Below, one piece after another: positions 45,405 to 54,726 of a stretch of 64,000 bases of DNA. The notes below the pieces were generated by a model that was not told the DNA's origin, searched no databases, and saw only the letters and a program-made list of their open reading frames with translations. Positions within the stretch are counted from its first letter, which is position 1. Every line of letters begins with the position of its first letter. The DNA lies in the NCBI RefSeq assembly GCF_030247195.1, contig NC_080671.1:433628539-433692538 (forward strand), in the 5' to 3' direction. The position numbers and the translations under genes are program-made. Source of the stretch: Topomyia yanbarensis. Taxonomy: Eukaryota > Arthropoda > Insecta > Diptera > Culicidae.

Positions 45405-46742
45405 ATGGCCGAGGGCGAAATACCATCTGATGTAATCATGGAAGTCCCTGATCCCCCTAATACTCGCATTGCTCCCCGTATAAAGCAGTACCCAGAAGGT
45501 TCCTCTGGGCCATGGGTGGTATATTTTCGGACCGGAGAGAAACCGGTTAATATATTAAAACTTTCTCGAGATCTGACTGCTAATTACCCGGCCGTAACTC
45601 AGATAACACGTGTTCGGGCAAACAAGATACGTGTTCTAGTGAATGATCTCGGCCAGGCAAACGCGATTGCTTGCTGTGAGCGCTTTACGCGGGAATTTAA
45701 AGCATACGTGCCTTGTGTGGCCTGTGAAATCGATGGGGTAGTGTCCGAACCGGGCCTGAAATGCGAAGAACTGTTGGAGCACGGGGTTGGCTGCTTTAAG
45801 GACCCCTCTCTTGAACAGATTAAGATCTTAGAATGCAAACAATTGTATACCGCAAACACCAAGGGAGGTAAGACTACCTACTCTCTATCAGGCTCGCTTC
45901 GGGTGACATTCGCCGGGTCCTCTCTTCCCAACTACATCCTCCTTGACAGGGTTCGCCTACCAGTTCGCCTGTTTGTACCGCGGGTCATGAGCTGCAGCAA
46001 TTGCAAGCAGTTGGGCCACACAGCCACATATTGTGGAAATAAGAAACGATGCGGCAAATGCGAAGGAGAGCATGAGGATGACTCTTGCGACAAAGAAACT
46101 GAAAAGTGTATTTGCTGCGGGGGCCCTTCACATGCTCTTAAATCATGCCCTGCGTACAAGCAGCGCGGGGATAAAATTAAGCGCTCCCTTAAGGAACGCT
46201 CAAGGCGTTCTTATGCAGAAATGCTAAAGAATGCTTCGCCATCTGTCCTGTCCGAAAATCTCTATGCTGGTTTGGCTAACGTTGAGCAAGAATCTGACGA
46301 CCCACGAGAGGGAACATCTTTGGTTAACCCAGGGGAATCCAGGAAGAGGAGAAATCCAGCCTCCCCTACATTGCCCCGTAAGGGTGCCAAGGTGTCGTCC
46401 ACTCAGAGTGCGCCAACTACAATCATTAAATCCAACGGAAGTGATGCACAAAAGCCGAAGCAATTTGCTCCAGGACTTGGAAATATTAATTCTAACAAGG
46501 AGTACCCACCACTTCCAGGGACACCAAAAACCCCAAGTGTCCCCTTTTTTCAAACAGATACTCAGTCCAGTAGCGGACTAATGAAATTTTCTGACATAGT
46601 GGACTTAATTTTCACAGCTTTCAATGTTACTGATCCTCTTAAAAGCCTTCTGATACGTTTTCTCCCTATAGTGCAAACATTTTTGAAGCAGTTGACTACT
46701 AAATGGCCCCTCCTTGCAGCGATCGTATCCTTCGATGGCTAA
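45405..46742 (+). CDS. I-clade LINE ORF1 protein (gag-like), copy 1
   Basis: A 445-residue intact frame. Residues ~30-130 (VVYFRTGEKPVNIL, VTQITRVRANKIRVLV) form an RRM-like nucleic-acid-binding region, and LFVPRVMSCSNC leads into three Cys/His knuckles at ~198-248: CSNCKQLGHTATYC, CGKCEGEHEDDSC and CICCGGPSHALKSC. A basic, Ser/Pro-rich linker and a conserved C-terminal hydrophobic stretch (LLIRFLPIVQTFLKQL) follow. Known ORF1 proteins bind LINE RNA to form the RNP. The ATG at 45405 aligns in position with that of copy 2. The stop TAA is inside ATGGCTAA, which also holds the ORF2 start (8-nt overlap). Confidence 0.93.
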   Translation: MAEGEIPSDVIMEVPDPPNTRIAPRIKQYPEGSSGPWVVYFRTGEKPVNILKLSRDLTANYPAVTQITRVRANKIRVLVNDLGQANAIACCERFTREFKAYVPCVACEIDGVVSEPGLKCEELLEHGVGCFKDPSLEQIKILECKQLYTANTKGGKTTYSLSGSLRVTFAGSSLPNYILLDRVRLPVRLFVPRVMSCSNCKQLGHTATYCGNKKRCGKCEGEHEDDSCDKETEKCICCGGPSHALKSCPAYKQRGDKIKRSLKERSRRSYAEMLKNASPSVLSENLYAGLANVEQESDDPREGTSLVNPGESRKRRNPASPTLPRKGAKVSSTQSAPTTIIKSNGSDAQKPKQFAPGLGNINSNKEYPPLPGTPKTPSVPFFQTDTQSSSGLMKFSDIVDLIFTAFNVTDPLKSLLIRFLPIVQTFLKQLTTKWPLLAAIVSFDG

Positions 46743-49700
46743 GTCATCGAACGAGGTCACCGATTCGATCACTGTTCTACAGTGGAACAGCAGAAGTATC
46801 CTCCCGAAAATCGATTCCTTTAAATTTTTACTAAATAGTTTAAAATGTGATGCTTTCGCATTATGTGAAACTTGGTTAACTTCCGATATAAATCTCAACT
46901 TCCACGACTTTAATATAATTCGTCTGGATCGAGAAAACCCCTATGGAGGAGTACTTTTGGGGATCAAAAAGTGCTATTCTTTCAACCGAATTAACCTCCC
47001 TTCGACACCAGGCATTGAAATTGTCGCTTGTCAAGTTTTAATCAAAGGTAAAGACCTTTGCATTGCTTCCATCTACATTCCTCCTAGAGCCTCGGTAGGG
47101 CACCGAACGCTTTGTAATATCACGGAATCCTTGCCGGCACCGCGGCTAGTTCTGGGAGACTTTAACTCGCACGGTACGGTATGGGGCTGTCTTCATGATG
47201 ATAATAGATCAACATTAATCCAAGATCTTTGCGATAATTTCAACATGACCATCTTAAACACGGGAGAAATGACGCGGATTCCTACACCACCAGCACGCGC
47301 AAGCGCGTTGGATTTATCGCTTTGCTCGACATCGCTACAGTTAGATTGCATGTGGAAGGTGATCCCTGATCCCCACGGTAGCGATCATTTGCCTATCGTG
47401 ATTTCAATTGCTAACGGTTCAAGACCATCGGAAACAATCAATGTATCGTATGACCTCACACGGAACATTGATTGGAAGAGTTACGCGACCGCGATATCCG
47501 TTAAAATCGAATCCACTCAAGAACTTCCTCCGGAGGAAGAGTACAGGTTTTTGGCTGGCTTGATTCTCGACAGTGCGAATCAAGCTCAGACTAAACCAGT
47601 ACCCAGCGCGAATACCCATGGACGGTCTCCCACCCTGTGGTGGGATAAAGAGTGCTCAGAGCTGTACGCGGAAAAGTCCACTGCATATAAGGCCTTCCGG
47701 GAAGACGGGTTACCCGCTAGCTATCAACAGTACGCGTCGTTAGAAAGGCGAATGAAGAGTCTAATGAAAGCCAAAAAACGCAGTTATTGGCGCCGGTTCG
47801 TCGACGGGTTAACGAGAGAAACAGCGATGAGCACTCTTTGGGGTACGGCTCGACGTATGCGTAACCGTAATAGTACCAACGAGAACGTGGAATATTCAAA
47901 CCGTTGGATATTCGCTTTCGCCAAGAAGATCTGTCCGGACTCTGTCCCGGTACAGAAAACGTACCGCGCCGCGTCTTCTCACGATACCACGAACGAAACA
48001 CCGTTTTCGATGGTGGAGTTCTCACTTGCTCTCTTATCGTGCAACAATAACGCCCCAGGGTTAGACAGAATCAAATTCAACTTGCTGAAGAATCTGCCTG
48101 ACACTGCAAAAAGGCGCCTGTTGAATTTATTTAACAAGTTTCTTGAGGGTAACATTGTCCCTTATGAATGGAGGCAAGTGAAGGTCATCGCCATCCAAAA
48201 ACCAGGAAAACCAGCCTCCGACCACAACTCGTATCGGCCGATTGCAATGCTGTCCTGTATTCGGAAGTTGTTCGAGAAAATGATCATGTTTCGCCTCGAC
48301 AATTGGGTTGAAGCAAATGGCTTACTGTCAGATACACAATTTGGCTTCCGCAAAGGCAAAGGGACGAACGATTGCCTTGCGTTACTTTCTACAGAAATCC
48401 AAATGGCCTATGCTAACAAAGAGCAGATGGCATCAGTCTGCTTGGATATTAAGGGGGCTTTTGACTCAGTTTCTATCAACATTCTGTCAGAGAAGCTGCA
48501 CCAGCATGGTCTTTCACCAATTTTAAATAACTTTTTGCTAAACCTGTTGTCTGAAAAGCACATGCACTTTTCGCATGGCGATTTAAAAACATCGCTACAT
48601 GGGTCTTCCCCAGGGCTCATGTCTAAGTCCCCTGCTCTACAATTTCTACGTGAATGACATTGACGATTGTCTTGCCAATTCATGCACGCTAAGGCAACTT
48701 GCAGACGACGGCGTGGTCTCTGTTACAGGGCCCAAAGCTGCCGACTTGCAAGGACCATTACAAAATACCTTGGACAATTTGTCTGCTTGGGCTCTTCAGT
48801 TGGTTGTTTTTTCTAGGAAGCGTGAGCCGGCGCAACTCCAGCTTTTATTAATGGGTGCAACGATCAACCAGGTTTTCACATTTAAATATCTCGGGGTCTG
48901 GTTCGACTCTAAAGGTACCTGGGGATGTCACATTAGGTATCTGAAACAGAAATGCCAACAAAGGATCAATTTTCTCCGAACAATAACTGGAACATGGTGG
49001 GGTGCTCACCCAGGAGACCTGATCAGGTTGTACCAAACAACGATATTGTCGGTGATGGAGTACGGGTGTTTCTGTTTCCGCTCCGCTGCGAACATACACT
49101 TCATCAAACTGGAGAGAATCCAGTATCGTTGCTTGCGCATTGCCTTGGGTTGCATGCACTCGACCCATACGATGAGTCTCGAAGTGCTGGCGGGCGTTCT
49201 TCCGCTAAAAAATCGATTTTGGGAACTCTCATATCGATTGCTCATCCGATGCGACATTCTGAACCCGTTGGTAATTCAAAATTTCGAGAGGCTCGTCGAG
49301 CTTAATTCTCAAACCCGTTTTATGTCCTTGTACTTCGACTACATGGCACAGAGCATCAATCCTTCTTCGTACAATCCCAACCGTGTCCGTTTCCTAGATA
49401 CTTCTGATTCTACTGTATTCTTCGACACATCCATGAAGGAAGAGATTCGTGGAATCCCGGACCATATACGCCCGCAGGTGATCCCCAATATATTTTATAA
49501 TAAATTCCGAGAAGTCGACTGCGACAAAATGTTTTACACTGACGGATCAAATCTCGATGGGTCCACTGGCTTCGGTATCTTCAACAATACTATCACCGCT
49601 TCATTCAAGCTCAATGATCCCGCTTCAGTTTACGTCGCAGAGTTAGCTGCAATTCAGTACACCCTTGGGATCATCGACACTCTGCCCACAGATCACTACT

Positions 49701-50380
49701 TCATCGTTTCGGACAGCCTCAGCTCTATCGAGGCTCTTCGTGCGGTGAAGCCTAAAAAGCAATTCCCGTATTTTCTGGGGAAGATACAGGAGTCCTTGTG
49801 TACGTTATCTGAAAAATCTTATCAGATTACCTTTATTTGGGTCCCCTCTCATTGTTCTATCCCGGGCAATGAAAAGGCCGACTCATTAGCAAAGGTGGGC
49901 GCATTAAATGGTGACATATACGAAAGACCAATCTGCTTCAACGAATTTTTTAGTATTTGTCGTCAGAGGACACTCAACAGTTGGCAAACCTCGTGGAGCA
50001 ATGGGGAACTTGGACGATGGCTACATTCGATTATCCCAAAGGTATCAACGAAGCCTTGGTTCGGGGGGATGGATGTGGGTCGGGATTTTATTCGTGTAAT
50101 GTCCCGACTTATGTCCAATCACTACACCATGGATGCGCATTTTCGGCGTATTGGGCTTGCGGAGAGTAGTCTGTGCGCTTGTGACGAGGGCTATCACGAC
50201 ATCGAACACGTTGTCTGGGTGTGCGCCGGGTATTGTGACGCCAGGTCTCAGTTAAAGGAATCCCTTCGGACCCGAGGTAGACCACCCAATGTACCAGTCC
50301 GAGATATGCTGGCAACTCGTGATTTCCCCTATATGTCCCTTATTTATACCTTCATAAAAACGATAAATATCCCAATTTAG
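46735..50380 (+). pseudogene. I-clade LINE ORF2 (EN-RT-RNase H), copy 1, one frame change
   Basis: ORF2 starts MAKSSNEV at 46735. The first frame runs to about 48657: APE endonuclease (LQWNSRSI, CETWL, LVLGDFNSHG, GSDHLPIV), then RT fingers (PGLDRIKFNLLKNLP, QKPGKPASDHNSYRPIAML, FGFRKGKGTND, LDIKGAFDSV). At ~48602 it must shift +1 to continue as GLPQGSCLSPLLYNFYV, LADDGVV, then RNase H (FYTDGS, AELAAI, SDSLSS, GNEKADSLAK) and a CAC...EHVVWVC motif, to the stop at 50380. Relative to copy 2, 33 bp are missing after WALQL, removing 11 residues of an RT motif. No other stop is seen. The protein nicks target DNA, copies the RNA and removes it. Confidence 0.88.
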
Positions 50381-50769
50381 CCCCTCTCTTTTATTTCTCG
50401 TTTTTAGAGTTTCCTCCTGCCTTGTGGAACCGATCAGCTCCAGAGTGCCACTATGTAACCGCCATCGCCCTTACCACTACGCCTGCATAGAAGGAAACTG
50501 AAGCGAGAGCGACTCGAGGTCCGATGACTTTTGAAAGATTCCCCGCGGGTCCGAAGAATACCATCCGCCAATCCGGTACTCGACGACTTACTATACTGAG
50601 GCGCAAATTTGATACGCAATTTTACTGGTACTGGTACTGGGCACGATCGAATTTTGCTTGGTAGCCTCTGCGTACGGTTATCCGTGGTGTAGCGGCTGAT
50701 CATAGAATTAGCACGCAGGTATCTGTCCTGGATACGTGACTCGTGATCGCTAAGTATATGTCACACCTT
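50381..50769 (+). other. Probable 3' UTR of LINE copy 1
   Basis: Begins CCCCTCTCTTTTATTTCTCG, similar in style to copy 2 (CCCCTATCTTTTCTC). It is C- and purine-rich to about 50.7 kb, with no poly(A). Confidence 0.55.
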
Positions 50770-51080
50770 GGATTGATTTGCATTGGATGGTCAGGTAGGA
50801 GGTGATGAGTTTTGTCGTACGCATTTTTACCCCACACACACCGTTGCGAAGACCTGGGAAGAATTTCCTCCAAGTATCTTCCTTAACGGTACGCACTTCT
50901 CCGTATTTTGACATGTTTCTTCATAACGCTAGCATAATTACGCGGTGCAAGGTCATGTAGCTTTACTTCAATAGTGTCATCGTGATGCTGTATAAAATCT
51001 CATAACATTTGACGGCGTGTTTCAAGTTGTTCTGTGAAGCAAATGATTCTGCTCGGATAATGGTTTTGAACATAATCAAC
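50770..51080 (-). pseudogene. LINE gag-like ORF1 fragment, heavily decayed
   Basis: The minus strand contains IEVKLHDLAPR, a disrupted segment aligning with MSQYGKVESV, and EEILP plus a broken NGV-GVKMR segment. These line up with the ORF1 of the 17.6-19.0 kb element (VDVKLHD, MSQYGKVESV, PGTPNGVLVVRM). Stops and frame changes are frequent. It is a second, older copy of that family. Confidence 0.7.
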
Positions 51081-51419
51081 TAGAGGCTACTTAAGAGGGA
51101 AAAGTGCCACGACGTCAACATCAAAATGACATTCTTGACCCTACAGTGGCCTCAGAAAATATGACCAACAGTATGTCCCGGAATAGATGACTTTATGTAG
51201 GTCGAATATAACGCATTTTAACATTACACAATAATGACGTGAAACTTTAAATGAATTGCATCTCAAAATCGTGTGTTTTTCAACTTTTTATCCTAATATA
51301 TCCATCGAATAATTGACTCTATAGTATTGAGACAATAATTCGATGTAAATATTAGCATAGCAATTCACCTAAGCCCCCATCAGCAGAAGCAGAAGACAAA
51401 AGTTACGCCCGTAAGGTAT
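51081..51419. other. Unassigned AT-rich stretch
   Basis: No supported feature. Confidence 0.4.
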
Positions 51420-52190
51420 TAAGCCTGTTCTAATGACTCTGCCACTTCTAGTTTTTCTATCTGTATACTTCACATCCTTGCTCTCACTTGAGTACTGTAG
51501 CTCTAAATTCTCTTAACTTTCCCTACCCAGATTTCTCTAGCTAATTGAATGTTGTTAATATGTAAAAAATGACACATTAAAAATTGCTCTTAAAGTTTAT
51601 TCAGATCTGACTTTTGGTTCCGGAGTTATAGGTTGGTTAATACGGACGCATAGGAATTTTCCATACAAACCGTAACGCTTCGCGGCTCTAGATCACTGAT
51701 GTCCAAATAAAGATTCGTTAAAGTTATTGTCCACTACCGACAAAAACTTTAAATACTCTTTATTTGGCGGTTGGTTGCACCCCTAATCCAACCATCCTTT
51801 CCCCCTTCCGAAATCTCATTGATTACATGGACCACCAAAAAAGTTCTGACAGTTCCGTAAAAATGGCCATCTTTCAAAACTAACAAACTCATATCAGTTT
51901 CTCGAAAATGGCCCGATGTTCATAAAATTAGTCTCAAATGACAGGATCCCAATTTCAAATTTCAGAAATTGAGTTCGTATTTTTTTAATGTCTTTAAAAT
52001 GCATGAAAAGTCGAGATTTGATGTTATCTCAAAAAAAATGGACAAAGATCGACTTTTTGAGACTTTGCCTTTCTCATATAAAGAAAATCGAAAATCGACT
52101 TTCCTACCAGTATTATATACCATTCGAAAAAAAAACCAATAATGCGAAGGTACTCTTTTCAATGTTTTTAAAATCTGCGGGGGTACGATA
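51420..52190. repeat. Mosaic of dispersed-repeat pieces (copy 4)
   Basis: 51420-51560 matches the reverse complement of 42.63-42.76 kb (phrases TTCTCTTAACTTTCCCTACC, CACATCCTTGCTCTCACTTG). From 51600 the orientation switches to forward, with TTGGTTCCGGAGTTATAGG, GTCGAGATTTGATG and GCCTTTCTCATATAAAG blocks of the same family. Rearrangement within the family is likely. Confidence 0.65.
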
Positions 52191-52643
52191 GGTCACTATA
52201 TTCGAGGCTAAATAAAGCAATGTACACTCCAAGAAAATCAGCGATTCAACTTTTATGTGAAGAGTATAAATACTGCAGATAATTTAAAAGTTAATAACAC
52301 AAATAATAAATGCAATACATTGGCGTCATTCAGTCAAGAAATGAGGAAGTGGCAAATGAGGTGAAATATAATGAAACCGGTGAAAGAAATGTTGAAAAAA
52401 CATGTATTTTCAGAATCTCCGTTTGGTCTTGTACTTGCAAATGACTTCTTCATCGTCGCCAGAGAGTGGAATTGCAGTTGTGCATTCCGACTAACGAGGT
52501 TGCTTAGCTGTGCAACGATCACGTTTGCGCTTCGAAGCATTTTTTTGGATTCCGTTTCCTTCTCTTTTTCAATCATGTTTTTTCTATTATCTACATCTTA
52601 AATTAATATATTACCTCACGCGAAATGTCTGAAGCGCTGTCGT

Positions 52644-52793
52644 TCATGACGAGAGCTTTCTTTTCACATGAGCACGTAATGTTTTGAACGAAACCTTGAA
52701 TTGTTTAGAGGCTGATCGAATACTGGCACCATCTTGTACAGATGCAACTGTGTTCTTTACGTCCTCTTGACTTCGTATTGGCGTTGTTCGCAT
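52644..52793 (-). CDS. Mini-ORF with pipsqueak-type helix-turn-helix
   Basis: A 49-codon minus-strand frame starting MRTTPIRSQEDVKNTV, with SIRSASKQFKVSFKTLRAHV, ending KRKLSS before TGA. The pattern (E-D-[VL]-x-x-[AT]-V ... [SI]R-x-AS-x-x-F-x-V-x-x-x-TL-x-x-H) is that of the Psq/pogo HTH domain, found at the N-terminus of pogo-like transposases and of some insect transcription factors. The frame is open upstream of Met for about 15 codons. No DDE domain or second exon was recognised nearby. It may be a transposase relic or a stray host exon. Confidence 0.6.
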   Translation of the reverse strand: MRTTPIRSQEDVKNTVASVQDGASIRSASKQFKVSFKTLRAHVKRKLSS

Positions 52794-53403
52794 GAAATTA
52801 CGCACAGTTTTCCTGTCGAAATAATGCTGATTTACATTATATTAGTGCCTTAAAACTACTGAACCTATCGTGCCCCCAAGCGTATGTTTCATGTTGATGT
52901 CCGTATTTTATTTTTCAAAAACAAAAATACCGAAAAACCAACACAAAACTCATTGCCAGCATTAATTTTTACATAAGAAAAAACTCATTTGACAGCTTTT
53001 TACAGTGATTAAATGTACTGTACTAAGGACAAAAGATAATGCGTTTTCGCAGAACAACACATGAAAACATAAACGACGCCGTAACAAATACAGATGATCA
53101 TTCGTTATCGAGCACTCAGTCGAGATAGAAGTCTTTTGTCATCGGTCCGTACACTCTATAGCGACAAATAGTGTTAATCCGCGTTCAAGGTTATTGGCAC
53201 ACTCTACGCCTAGTTGAGGTTTCATTATTTTTCCCTTCTTTTGTGTTTCTGTTTCTGAGTACCGTTAGCCGGTCAGTGAAGTGAAGCAGTGTTCTTTTAG
53301 TAAGCCGTCTGGATACCGTTACATACACAAGCTAAGTATTAGTTTTCGTTTCCCCTTCTTGGTTGTCTTAATAACGTGCACTGGGCAATAGGCCCGTGCA
53401 AAA

Positions 53404-54726
53404 ATGACTTCCCCTGACGGCGGTTCATCTCAAGGTGAGATGGACGTCGAAATAAAATCGGCTCCCCGGCTCAAGGTATATCCGAGCTCGGCCACCGGGC
53501 CATTTGTGATCTTCTTCCGGACCAAAGAAAAAAAGTGTTTGAATCTGTTGCAGATTTCTCGAGTTCTGACGGATCGGTATTCGGCCGTGACAGAAATATC
53601 GAAAATTCGCCCTGATAAGCTTCGGGTGGTGGTTAACAGTTCAACTCAGGCAAACGATATTGCTGGCTACGAGCCCTTTACGAGGGAGTACAGGGTGTAT
53701 ATTCCAGCTAGCAGGGTTGAAGTCAGTGGGGTCGTTTCCGATTCGAGTCTGAATTGCGAGGACCTGCTAAAATATGGGACTGGCTGTTTCAAAGACCCCA
53801 TGCTTAAGCCAGTGAAGATACTGGAATGCAAACGTTTGCATTCAGCATCAGTCGCAGCTGACGGCAAGAAAATATACGTCAACTCAGACTCTTATCGGGT
53901 GACCTTCGCCGGCTCTGCCCTGCCCAATTACCTCCTCTTTGACAAGGTTCGTCTACCTGTTCGCCTCTTTGTGCCGCGGGTCATGAACTGTACTAATTGC
54001 AAACAATTGGGACACACAGCCTCCCATTGTAGCAATAAAGCCCGCTGTGGGAAATGCGGTGGGAATCATGCGGATGATTCCTGTGGTAGAGATGTCGAAA
54101 AGTGTCTCTACTGTGGGGGAAACCCACATGATCTCCCTTCATGTCCCGCGTACAAACAGCGCGAGGAAAATCTTAAGCGTTCCCTTCAGGGACGCTCTAA
54201 GCGATCTTTTGCAGAAATGCTTAAGATAGCTACGCCACCTGTCTCTACGAACATCTTTACCAACTTGTCTACTGACGAAGGCGACTGTGATGAACCCCAG
54301 GAGGGAACATCTTCTGCTGTGCCTAGAAGTAGTAGAAAAAGGAAGAACATTTCTTCTTCCAAGCTTCGTCGTAAAGGCCAGAAGGTGTCTCTTCATGGTC
54401 CCCCTAAAATAACTACTCAAGGAAGTACTGGTGCAAAACCGAAGCAAGTCGCTCCCGGTCTCAGTAACCTGAGCTCAGAAAAGGAGTTCCCAGCACTTCC
54501 AGGAACATCAAAAACCCCAAGTGTTCGCATATCTCAGCCAGAGAAAGAAAACAGTGCTGGCTTAATAAATTTCTCTGACATTGTGGACCGTATTCTTACA
54601 GCGTTAAACATTTCTGACCCCCTTAAAAGTATCTTGATAAGCTTTCTCCCCGCAGTAAAAACATTTTTGATGCAGTTCACTGCGAAATGGCCCCTTCTTT
54701 CAGCGATTGTATCCTTCGATGGCTAA
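53404..54726 (+). CDS. I-clade LINE ORF1 protein (gag-like), copy 2
   Basis: A 440-residue intact frame, colinear with copy 1 and roughly two-thirds identical by eye. The RRM-like region contains GPFVIFFRTKEKKCLNLLQI and VTEISKIRPDKLRVVV. Three knuckles follow at ~198-248: CTNCKQLGHTASHC, CGKCGGNHADDSC and CLYCGGNPHDLPSC. A basic, Ser-rich linker (RKRKN, KLRRKGQKV) and a C-terminal hydrophobic segment (LISFLPAVKTFLMQF) end the protein. The stop at 54724-54726 overlaps the ORF2 start in ATGGCTAA, as in copy 1. Intact frames in both copies suggest the two insertions are not very old. Confidence 0.93.
   Translation: MTSPDGGSSQGEMDVEIKSAPRLKVYPSSATGPFVIFFRTKEKKCLNLLQISRVLTDRYSAVTEISKIRPDKLRVVVNSSTQANDIAGYEPFTREYRVYIPASRVEVSGVVSDSSLNCEDLLKYGTGCFKDPMLKPVKILECKRLHSASVAADGKKIYVNSDSYRVTFAGSALPNYLLFDKVRLPVRLFVPRVMNCTNCKQLGHTASHCSNKARCGKCGGNHADDSCGRDVEKCLYCGGNPHDLPSCPAYKQREENLKRSLQGRSKRSFAEMLKIATPPVSTNIFTNLSTDEGDCDEPQEGTSSAVPRSSRKRKNISSSKLRRKGQKVSLHGPPKITTQGSTGAKPKQVAPGLSNLSSEKEFPALPGTSKTPSVRISQPEKENSAGLINFSDIVDRILTALNISDPLKSILISFLPAVKTFLMQFTAKWPLLSAIVSFDG

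Larger units (their letters stand above)
45080..50710 (+). mobile_element. I-clade LINE, copy 1 (edges approximate)
   Basis: Order: 5' UTR, ORF1 with three zinc knuckles, ORF2 with APE endonuclease, RT, RNase H and a C-terminal Cys/His motif. Presence of RNase H and the ORF1 build place it in the I clade (as in the Drosophila I factor and mosquito MosquI elements; family name inferred). The 5' edge is only bracketed at about 45.08-45.18 kb, and no poly(A) or target duplication was found downstream, so the 3' end may be deleted. It is related to, but clearly distinct from, the copy at 53.1 kb. Confidence 0.88.
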
